Source: Propionibacteriaceae bacterium (GTDB lineage Bacteria; Actinomycetota; Actinomycetes; Propionibacteriales; Propionibacteriaceae). From it: a stretch of DNA of 8,981 nt. Location of the stretch: NCBI GenBank assembly GCA_031254155.1, contig JAIRVA010000302.1:1-8981 (forward strand), read 5' to 3'. Both the position numbers and the translations under genes were made by a program. Below, piece by piece: positions 1 to 5,859 of this stretch. The notes under the pieces were generated by a model. The model was not told the origin of the DNA. It saw only the letters and a list, made by a program, of their open reading frames with translations, and did not search any database. How positions within the stretch are numbered: position 1 is the first letter of the stretch; each line of letters begins with the position of its first letter.

Positions 1-157
1 CGGTTGTTAATGACTGTCGCGTGTCGTTTCCGGGATCGGGCGCCTGATGGCGTTGTCGGCCGCTCCGGCGTGGCTCTGCTACGCCTTAGGGCACTCCGCC
101 TTACCAGGCATCCCGCCCCGAAGCCGCCACTTGCACCATTTGTTAACGACCGTGTCC
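1..157. other. Non-coding flank downstream of fadD, nothing recognised
   Basis: This stretch follows the fadD stop codon. I looked for a tRNA (a GGTTCGAATCC-like T-arm), a terminator stem and the end of another gene on either strand, and found none. The open frames crossing it have Arg/Pro/Ala-rich, low-complexity translations and run antisense into fadD, so they look like high-GC shadows. The one regularity is an 11-bp near-repeat, TTGTTAATGAC at 4-14 and TTGTTAACGAC at 140-150, with one mismatch. It could hold the 3' tail of a neighbouring gene whose body lies outside the window. Confidence 0.4.
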
Positions 158-1825
158 TCATTCCGCGAGGAGTTGCTCGCGTACCTCGCGGCGCAGGGCC
201 TTGCCCAGCAGCGATTTTGGCAGGGCTTCGACCACGAACAGGCGCCGCGGCACCTTGTAGGCGGCGAGCCGCGCCCGGCAGAAGGCCCGGGCTTCGCGGA
301 CATCCAGTTCACAACCGGGATCGAGCGTGACCGCGGCGACGACCTCCTCGCCCGAGTGGCCGTGCGGCAGGCCGACCACCACCGCGTCGGCGATGTCCGG
401 GTGGGCCTTGAGAACGGACTCGACCTCGGTCGGGGCGACGTTGAAGCCGGAGGTGATGATGAGTTCCTTTTTGCGGTCGACGATGGTGACGAAGCCGTCC
501 GAGTCCTGGGTGACAATGTCACCGGTCGCGAGCCAGCCGTCCGCCGAGAGGGTGCGGGCCGTTTCCGCCGGGTTGTTCCAGTACCCCTGGAACACCTGGG
601 GACCCCGGACCAGCAACTCGCCGCGTTCGCCCTGGCGGACCACGGTCGCGGGGTGGTCGGGATCGACCACCTTGATCTCGGTGGAGGGGAAGGGGAGCCC
701 GACGGTACCCGGCTTGCGCGTCGTGTGGATCGGGTTGCCGAGGGTGATGGGGGACGACTCCGTCATCCCGTACCCCTCGACGATGGGCCACCCGGTCAGC
801 GCCTCCCACGCCTCGATGGTGGAGGCGGGCAGCGCCATCGCGCCCGAGATGCACAGGTGGGCCGACGTGAAGACAACCTTACGCTTCGGGGCTTCGCGGG
901 CGAGGGTGTCGAAGATGGGTGGTACGGCGCAGAGCACGGTCGGCGGCGACTTCTTGGCGGCGGCGAGGACGAGGCCCACGTCGAAGGTGGGGAAGAGATG
1001 GATCCGGGCCTGGGTGAGGATGGCGTACGTGACGCACACCGTGAGCCCGAAGACGTGGAAGAACGGCAAGACCGCGTACAAATTCTCTTTGCCAAGCTGG
1101 GCGTTGTGCATCCACGCCTCGCCCTGGAGGGCGTTCGAGTAGAGATTCCGGTGGGTGAGGATGGCGCCCTTCGGCACGCTGGTGGTGCCCGAGGTGTACT
1201 GGATGACGGCGACATCGCCGACCCGCGGCCGCGGGTGGGATGGGCGTAACCCCTTGTTGTGCAGCAGTTTTTCCCAGGGGAGGGTACGACGGGCCTTCAT
1301 CGTGAGCTGGCGGCGCTTGGCCCGGAGCCCGGGCAGGGGGAGGTGGAGGGCGAACCGTTTGAGGGCGGGGAACTCGGTCAACAGGTTGACCGAGACGATG
1401 TGGTCGAGTTCGATGTCATCGGGCTGCTGGCGGAGCTTGTCGACAGCGACGTCCCAGGCGATCACGACCCGGGCGGCGTGATCCTCGAACATGTGCCGCA
1501 GCTCGCGGGCCGTGTAGAGCGGGTTGTGTTCGACGACGACGGCACCCAGGCGTAGAACCGCGTAGAAGGCGATGATGTGCTGGGGGCAGTTGGGCAGGAT
1601 GAGGGCGACGCGGTCGCCGGCGACGACCCCCAGTTGGCGCAGGCCCTCCGCCGCCCGGGCGACCTGGTGGCCGAGAGAACTGTACGTCGTCGTACGGCCG
1701 AAGAAGTCGAGGGCGACCCGGTTCTTGGCCTGGCCGACAGCCCGGTCAAACATGTCCGACAGGGAGTCTGTCGGGGGAGTGATCGTCGCTGGTACGCCGG
1801 GCTGGTAGAACGCGGTGTAGTCCAT
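158..1825 (-). CDS. fadD: Long-chain fatty-acid--CoA ligase (acyl-CoA synthetase, AMP-binding/ANL family)
   Basis: A 555-residue cytoplasmic or membrane-peripheral enzyme expected to activate a free fatty acid with ATP to an acyl-adenylate and then to acyl-CoA, the entry step of beta-oxidation or lipid assembly. All ANL core motifs are visible: the phosphate loop YTSGTTSVPKG at residues 210-220, the FFHVFG segment near 255-260, GYGMTESSP at 351-359, TGD at 434-436, the hinge DRKKELIITSGFNVAP at 450-465, and the C-terminal catalytic lysine K542 in LLGKALRREV. The length is normal for FadD. The ATG at 1825 is chosen because AAGGAG (minus strand of 1831-1836) sits 5 bases upstream. Residue 216 is Ser where the loop usually has Gly (TSGTTGxPKG). 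The gene is divergent from a lipase-like hydrolase, and operator-like repeats abut its ribosome-binding site, which suggests a fatty-acid-responsive repressor (inference). The exact substrate chain length cannot be read; a medium-chain or aromatic acid ligase is the alternative. Confidence 0.93.
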   Translation of the reverse strand: MDYTAFYQPGVPATITPPTDSLSDMFDRAVGQAKNRVALDFFGRTTTYSSLGHQVARAAEGLRQLGVVAGDRVALILPNCPQHIIAFYAVLRLGAVVVEHNPLYTARELRHMFEDHAARVVIAWDVAVDKLRQQPDDIELDHIVSVNLLTEFPALKRFALHLPLPGLRAKRRQLTMKARRTLPWEKLLHNKGLRPSHPRPRVGDVAVIQYTSGTTSVPKGAILTHRNLYSNALQGEAWMHNAQLGKENLYAVLPFFHVFGLTVCVTYAILTQARIHLFPTFDVGLVLAAAKKSPPTVLCAVPPIFDTLAREAPKRKVVFTSAHLCISGAMALPASTIEAWEALTGWPIVEGYGMTESSPITLGNPIHTTRKPGTVGLPFPSTEIKVVDPDHPATVVRQGERGELLVRGPQVFQGYWNNPAETARTLSADGWLATGDIVTQDSDGFVTIVDRKKELIITSGFNVAPTEVESVLKAHPDIADAVVVGLPHGHSGEEVVAAVTLDPGCELDVREARAFCRARLAAYKVPRRLFVVEALPKSLLGKALRREVREQLLAE

Positions 1826-1835
1826 AGGTGCTCCT

Positions 1836-1872
1836 TACGGTGACGTAACTTACGGTTGCGTAGGTAACCGTA
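1836..1872. promoter_or_regulatory. Operator-like cluster of TACGGT repeats upstream of fadD
   Basis: Three related elements lie within 37 bp directly upstream of the fadD ribosome-binding site. TACGGTGACGTA (1836-1847) and TACGGTTGCGTA (1851-1862) are direct repeats, 10 of 12 identical, with a 15-bp period. TACGGTT (1851-1857) also pairs with its exact inverse AACCGTA (1866-1872) across an 8-bp spacer. CGTAACTTACG (1844-1854) is a separate palindrome with a single central base. Such dense symmetry beside a start codon is typical of a repressor site, for example of a TetR- or GntR-family regulator of fatty-acid genes. The regulator itself is not in the window. Confidence 0.5.
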
Positions 1873-1885
1873 CCGCACGTGAGGC

Positions 1886-1916
1886 CGTGTCGTGGTACCC
1901 GCCCGGCGTGTCGTGG
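1886..1916. repeat. 10-bp direct repeat, 21-bp period, in the fadD/hydrolase promoter gap
   Basis: CGTGTCGTGG occurs exactly at 1886-1895 and again at 1907-1916. The 21-bp spacing is two turns of the helix, which puts both copies on the same face of the DNA. It lies in the divergent intergenic region between fadD and the alpha/beta hydrolase, upstream of the likely hydrolase promoter. It may be a paired activator or repressor site; chance is not excluded at this GC content. Confidence 0.35.
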
Positions 1917-1978
1917 CCGCGCGTGGCGAGCGCACCCTTCTCCCTCGTACGTGGGGACGAAGAGCCTCCCGGCGGGGA

Positions 1979-1984
1979 TAGGCT
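1979..1984 (+). promoter_or_regulatory. Possible -10 element of the hydrolase promoter
   Basis: TAGGCT preceded by GGGGA resembles the actinobacterial housekeeping-sigma -10 consensus (TANNNT). It lies about 50 bases before the hydrolase start codon, giving a leader of roughly 45 nt. The matching -35 region (GACGAA near 1956-1961) is weak, so the assignment is tentative. Confidence 0.3.
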
Positions 1985-2035
1985 GGTCACACAATGCCGA
2001 CGACGGTGTTGGGGCGGGAACGGGAAGGAACAATC

Positions 2036-2845
2036 ATGAGCCAGGAAGTTAGCTTTACTAGTTTTGACGGTACGGCGTTGTTCGGTGTGCTCGAGGTACC
2101 AAGCCGGCCGCGGGCGCTCGTGGTGATCGTCCACGGTTTGTGCGAGCACCTGGGACGGTACGACTACGTCGCGTCGCGGCTGGTCGCCCAGCACATCGCG
2201 GTGTTCCGCTTCGATCACCGCGGGCACGGGCGCTCCGGCGGCCAACGGGTGTTCTATGCGGATTTCAACGAGATCGTCGACGATACCAACGTGGCGTTCG
2301 AGTACGCCCGGGTGGCGGTGCCAGGGCTGCCGGTGTTCGTCCTCGGGCACTCGATGGGCGGGTACGCGGCCACCCTGTTCGCGACCAAGTACCCCGAGAA
2401 GCCCGCTGGGGTGATCCTCACCGGCGCACTGAGCCGGTACAACCTCCAGCTAGCCGGCCCGCTACCTCTCGCGGCGCCGCCTCTGACGTACCTGCCCAAC
2501 GAACTGGGGGCCGGGGTGTGCTCCGACCCGGCCGTCGCCGAGGCGTACCTCCAGGACCCGTTGGTCGAGAAGCAGATGTCCGTCGGGCTCATCAACACGT
2601 GGGCGGACGGAGTCGCGTATCTCAAGCGCGAGGCCGCGGCGTTCGTCGCGCCCGCCCTTATCCTGCACGGCGCCGCCGACGGGCTCGTGTCGAACCTGGA
2701 CTCGCGGGAACTGTACGGCGACATCGGCTCGGCGGACAAGTCGCTGCGCATCTACACCGGCCTGATGCACGAGATCCTGAACGAGTACGACAAGGACGAC
2801 GTCATCGCGGATATCCTCCAGTGGATCATCCGCCGGATCCGCTGA
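2036..2845 (+). CDS. Monoacylglycerol-lipase-like alpha/beta hydrolase (Hydrolase_4 / serine aminopeptidase S33 type)
   Basis: A 269-residue serine hydrolase without a signal peptide, probably cytoplasmic or peripherally membrane-bound, that most likely cleaves monoacylglycerols or related esters to free fatty acid. Visible features in order: the oxyanion-hole segment HGLCEHLGRY (33-42), close to the HGxGEHxxRY signature of monoacylglycerol lipases; DHRGHGRSGG (60-69); the nucleophile elbow GHSMG with S106; the acid D215 in LILHGAADGLV; and the catalytic H245 in TGLMHEILNE. The full triad is present and the length is typical. I start at the ATG at 2036 because AAGGA lies 6 bases upstream and the protein begins directly with the first beta strand. 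An in-frame ATG at 1994 would add 14 unconserved residues and has no such site. The gene is divergent from fadD, whose enzyme would activate the fatty acids this one releases. Lysophospholipase is an alternative assignment. Confidence 0.9.
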   Translation: MSQEVSFTSFDGTALFGVLEVPSRPRALVVIVHGLCEHLGRYDYVASRLVAQHIAVFRFDHRGHGRSGGQRVFYADFNEIVDDTNVAFEYARVAVPGLPVFVLGHSMGGYAATLFATKYPEKPAGVILTGALSRYNLQLAGPLPLAAPPLTYLPNELGAGVCSDPAVAEAYLQDPLVEKQMSVGLINTWADGVAYLKREAAAFVAPALILHGAADGLVSNLDSRELYGDIGSADKSLRIYTGLMHEILNEYDKDDVIADILQWIIRRIR

Positions 2846-2880
2846 GCCTCATACCTCATGTACCTTGTGCCCCCTCAACC

Positions 2881-2920
2881 GTGAGATGGGGGCGGGTTCT
2901 GCAACCCGCCCCCATCTCAC
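2881..2920. terminator. Bidirectional terminator hairpin, perfect 18-bp stem
   Basis: GTGAGATGGGGGCGGGTT (2881-2898) is followed by the 4-base loop CTGC and then by its exact complement at 2903-2920. It sits between two convergent genes, 35 bases after the hydrolase stop and 16 bases after the phosphoesterase stop. No T-tract follows on either strand, as is common for high-GC actinobacterial terminators, so one stem could serve both transcripts. Confidence 0.85.
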
Positions 2921-2936
2921 CGTGTCAGGTGCTGTT

Positions 2937-5222
2937 TCAGCCCCGCGTCAACTTTCGCGCCCCGGCAATGATGCCAACCAGACCCAGTCCCACCACGAGG
3001 AGCAGGGCCGCTGCGCCGGGGAGGTCAGACTGCACCGTACCACCCGTGTCGGCCGCCGGGCCGGCCGGTGTTGGCGTGTTCCCGGCGGCGTTGGTCCCGG
3101 CGTTGGTGAAGACATCGGCCCCGAGGGGCGCGAGGCCCGCCTGGGCGGCGAACCCGAGGTGGCCCAGGCCATCCAGGCCGCCGGACACCGTCCCCGCCGC
3201 GAGCGCGTTGACGCCGTTACCGGTCGACACTTGGAAGATGTCCTCCAGCGTTCGCAATAGGCTGTAGTGGTTGTAGAAGACGTCGCTCACTGTGCCCGGG
3301 GTGATCAGCGGGCTGATCAACACGGTGCCGGTTCGCCCGCCGCCGGGTGTCGCGTCGACCGCGTCGTACAGCGGGTCGGCCGTCTGGTCGGCTTGCAGGT
3401 ACCCGGGGGCGCCCTCGCCGCTCAGCGTGAGGCTCGTCACGGCTCCGGTCGGCCTGACCGGGTTGCCGGCCTGGTCGACAAGCTGGAACGAGCTGGCGAT
3501 GACCTTGCCCGTATTACTGGTCGGGAACAACGGCCCGGTGTTGCTGACGGCCCCGACAAACGAGTCAGCCGGGATCGGGTCTGCCCCGTCCGGCCCCGAG
3601 GAGGCGATCACCTTGCGCCCGGCATCGGTCGCGATGACCGCGTCGTCGATGATGATGTCGGAGTCTGGCCCGCCGCTCACCTTGTTGTTGCTGCTGTTGG
3701 TGTCAGTCCGGGGACCCGGCGTGGTACCGGAACCACCGAGAACAATGTTCGGGACGCAGTTCGCCGGAATACGGGTGGGCTCGGTCTGTGTGCACACCGG
3801 CGGCCGGTCAATGAACGCGTTGTTGCCGGGGCCCGGGTACAACTGGTTGCCGTTCCCGTCCACTCCGAGCGTTGAGTTCGGGCCGGTCGGCTCGTAATGG
3901 ACGTTCTGGCCGCCCAGGTTCTCGCCCGCCGCGTCGGCCTCGATGCCGGTCGCGGCGTCCGCGCCGATCCCCTGCGTCGGCCCATACACATCAGCATTGT
4001 TGAAGCTGTTCCCGGTGTAGGTGAACGGCGGATTCGCCTCGTCAAAGGTGACGATGATGAGCCCGCCGTCCTTGAAGGCCGGGGAGGCTTCGATCATGGG
4101 GATGTAGTACGAGAGGAACAGGTCCGCCGCGTACAGCCCGCCAGTGTAGTTCGTCGGGTCGGGCGACTGCGGATCGGGGGCCGTCGTACCATCGCCGTAG
4201 ACTGGCTGGCCAGCGGCGTCGAAAGCGCCCGACAGGTTGTTGCCCTTGCAGACGGCGTCGTGCGCGTCGCTGCAGTTGTTCGGGGTGATCCAGTTGAAGG
4301 CCGGGGTGGTCGCGGACGACTGGAGGTCGTTCCACAGGCCGTACGCCGGGTCATCGAGGTTCACGACGTGGTTGACGTCGCAATCGGTCCCGCCCTGGGC
4401 GGGGGTTGTCAGCCCCGCCGCGCCCGGCGTCCCGTCGCCGGTCAGGCTGGCAAACCATGACGTGGGATTGTGCTTGGCGACGTACTGGTCGTTGGCCTGG
4501 GCGCCCGTGAAACTGGTGACGCCAGTCGGCAGGGGATGGGTGGCGGTCGGGGTCAAAACCGCGGGATTGGTCCAGGGGTTGTTGTCGGCGCTGCCCGGTG
4601 CGCCGCAGGCCCCGTCCTCGCGCCCGGCCTGGTTGTGGAGGTCCTGCATGTAGGCCTTCCAGGTCAGCCCGGCCGCGTCGAGTTGGTTGAAGAGGGTCGG
4701 TACCTGATCGGGGTACGTGCACCCGTTCTGCCCGTTCGGCGCGTTGGCGCCGCTCGGCTGCGCCGCGTTGGCGGGCGAGTTCAGTTGCCCGCGGTTCGCC
4801 CCGGTGGTGACAATGTCCGCATTGGTGCCGAACGGCGTGTTGGCCACTGGGCAGTCCTGCTGGATGTCCTCCTGGGGGGCCTGCCCCGAGGCCAGCGTGA
4901 TGTAGTTGTCCATGCTGTAGTGCCCCGTGCCGTAGTACTCGGTCAGCAGGGCGCCCTGGGCTGGCAGGGTGTTCCACAGGTAGCTGTTGTTGTTGAGGCC
5001 CGTGAAGGTGGCATCGTACGACTTGTTCTCGAGCATGATGAGCCAGACGTGCTTGATCTGGCCGGATGTCAGCCCAGTCGACGTGATTTGTACCCCAGTG
5101 GGGGTGGCGGGGGCCGCGATGGCGACCCCTGGTGTGGCAACGGCGCCACTGGCAATGATGGCCGCAAGAAGACCAAAGATCAACCGGCGTTGCGGCGGCC
5201 GGGATCCAGAATTATGTGTCAT
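2937..5222 (-). CDS. Secreted, membrane-anchored phosphoesterase (PF04185; phospholipase C / acid phosphatase superfamily)
   Basis: A 761-residue exported protein of the alkaline-phosphatase-like metal-dependent fold. Residues 1-37 form a signal peptide (RR at 12-13, hydrophobic 15-30, cleavage near AIA-APA at 34-39). The first metal-site motif is VWLIMLENKSYD (59-70, with E65-N66), followed by the family's GHYSMDNYITLASGQ (100-114). The second is VTFDEANPP (391-399, D394-E395), then NHYSLLRTLEDIF (651-663). By analogy with AcpA and mycobacterial phospholipases C, these residues build the active site. About 255 residues, rich in Gly, Asn and Asp, separate FDEA from NHYS, which looks longer than usual. 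Near the C-terminus, a Thr/Pro/Ala linker leads to a membrane span (738-754) and an ARKLTRG tail, so the enzyme is probably tethered to the outer face of the membrane. ATG 5222 is chosen because the signal peptide begins there. The substrate (phospholipid, phosphomonoester or teichoic-acid-like polymer) cannot be decided. Confidence 0.85.
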   Translation of the reverse strand: MTHNSGSRPPQRRLIFGLLAAIIASGAVATPGVAIAAPATPTGVQITSTGLTSGQIKHVWLIMLENKSYDATFTGLNNNSYLWNTLPAQGALLTEYYGTGHYSMDNYITLASGQAPQEDIQQDCPVANTPFGTNADIVTTGANRGQLNSPANAAQPSGANAPNGQNGCTYPDQVPTLFNQLDAAGLTWKAYMQDLHNQAGREDGACGAPGSADNNPWTNPAVLTPTATHPLPTGVTSFTGAQANDQYVAKHNPTSWFASLTGDGTPGAAGLTTPAQGGTDCDVNHVVNLDDPAYGLWNDLQSSATTPAFNWITPNNCSDAHDAVCKGNNLSGAFDAAGQPVYGDGTTAPDPQSPDPTNYTGGLYAADLFLSYYIPMIEASPAFKDGGLIIVTFDEANPPFTYTGNSFNNADVYGPTQGIGADAATGIEADAAGENLGGQNVHYEPTGPNSTLGVDGNGNQLYPGPGNNAFIDRPPVCTQTEPTRIPANCVPNIVLGGSGTTPGPRTDTNSSNNKVSGGPDSDIIIDDAVIATDAGRKVIASSGPDGADPIPADSFVGAVSNTGPLFPTSNTGKVIASSFQLVDQAGNPVRPTGAVTSLTLSGEGAPGYLQADQTADPLYDAVDATPGGGRTGTVLISPLITPGTVSDVFYNHYSLLRTLEDIFQVSTGNGVNALAAGTVSGGLDGLGHLGFAAQAGLAPLGADVFTNAGTNAAGNTPTPAGPAADTGGTVQSDLPGAAALLLVVGLGLVGIIAGARKLTRG

Positions 5223-5248
5223 AGTATTACCATATTCCTGGTGATACT
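5223..5248. promoter_or_regulatory. Dyad symmetry filling the phosphoesterase/lipoprotein promoter gap
   Basis: Arms AGTATTACCA (5223-5232) and TGGTGATACT (5239-5248) are inverse complements at 9 of 10 positions around a 6-bp spacer, TATTCC. The dyad is AT-rich in a GC-rich neighbourhood and lies in the 40-bp gap between two divergent start codons, directly against the phosphoesterase ATG. On the phosphoesterase mRNA it would fold into a hairpin with the GGA of the only ribosome-binding-site-like sequence in its loop. It could be a DNA operator shared by both genes or an RNA element controlling phosphoesterase translation. Confidence 0.55.
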
Positions 5249-5262
5249 GAAGTGGTAGCGTT

Positions 5263-5841
5263 ATGATCAATTTTTCTGTCAGTCGTCGGCGACGCCGGCT
5301 CGTCGTCCTCCTGGTCGGCGTTGGTCTGCTGGTTGGCGCCACGGGGTGCACGGTGCCGGACGAGGCCCCCGAGACGTACGGCGGGTTACCCACGTGGTTG
5401 CCAACACCGACCATCACGCCCGGGCGGGTTCTCGCGGGCAGCCAGGCGACCCCGGCGCTCACCACCCAAGGCCTGGGCGTGCTGGCCAGTCTGCCGGACG
5501 GGGGAACGGTACTCATCACCGTGGCCGGGCCGCTCGTCCCCGGCGTCGGGCTGCCCGACCCGCCCGAGTGGACGGTGTGCACGTTCACGGTCACGCTCAC
5601 CGGGGGAACCGTACCGGTGGGTATCAGCGTCGACCATTTCCGGACCCGGGATATGGTGGGGCACGTGTACCAGTTGGCGCTCGTAGCGGACACACCGCCA
5701 CCGCCGGACCAACTCGCAGTCGGAGCCACCGTCTCGTTCGACCTCCGGGCCAACATGAAGACTGGCGAGGGGCTGCTGCAGTGGGCGCCAGACGGCGCGA
5801 ATCCGGTCGCCAGTTGGAGTTTTGTGGTCGAGAACGACTGA
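5263..5841 (+). CDS. Predicted lipoprotein of unknown function
   Basis: A 192-residue protein that I do not recognise by name. It has a clear lipoprotein signal: MINFSVSRRRRR, a hydrophobic core at 13-25, then ATGC, with C29 as the expected lipidated cysteine (Ala at -3 is acceptable but not the preferred Leu). After a Pro/Thr-rich linker (31-57), the rest has alternating hydrophobic beta-strand patterning (TVCTFTVTLTGG at 104-115, VGATVSFDL at 153-161, ASWSFVVEND at 183-192), suggesting an immunoglobulin-like sandwich similar in style to DUF4352 domains. It would sit on the outer face of the membrane. The start has only a weak GAAGTGG-like site upstream. The gene is divergent from the exported phosphoesterase with 40 bp between starts, so shared control is plausible. 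It converges on another surface protein (5860-6576) that ends in a similar domain. Confidence 0.8.
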   Translation: MINFSVSRRRRRLVVLLVGVGLLVGATGCTVPDEAPETYGGLPTWLPTPTITPGRVLAGSQATPALTTQGLGVLASLPDGGTVLITVAGPLVPGVGLPDPPEWTVCTFTVTLTGGTVPVGISVDHFRTRDMVGHVYQLALVADTPPPPDQLAVGATVSFDLRANMKTGEGLLQWAPDGANPVASWSFVVEND

Positions 5842-5859
5842 GGAACTGCTGAGGCGGCC

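Noticed and set aside
1..157. tRNA gene or attachment site at the left edge
   Set aside because: No T-arm GGTTC motif, no cloverleaf pairing and no integrase nearby. The TTGTTAAYGAC near-repeat alone is too weak.
47..1249. 400-codon plus-strand open frame opposite fadD
   Set aside because: Its translation is Gly/Asp/Arg-rich with no recognisable motif, while the opposite strand encodes a complete acyl-CoA ligase. Long antisense frames are expected at this GC content.
2937..3020. Sortase-type cell-wall anchor at the phosphoesterase C-terminus
   Set aside because: The layout (linker, hydrophobic span, basic tail) fits, but the sequence before the span is DLPGAA, with no LPxTG or LAxTG motif. 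A plain membrane anchor is the simpler reading.
2140..3267. 375-codon plus-strand open frame overlapping the hydrolase and the phosphoesterase tail
   Set aside because: It is Arg/Pro/Ala-rich, runs through the terminator stem and overlaps two well-supported genes in other frames.
5223..5756. In-frame 178-residue N-terminal extension of the phosphoesterase
   Set aside because: It lies antisense to the lipoprotein gene, has a Thr/Arg/Ser-rich composition without domain character, and would bury the clear signal peptide that begins at 5222.
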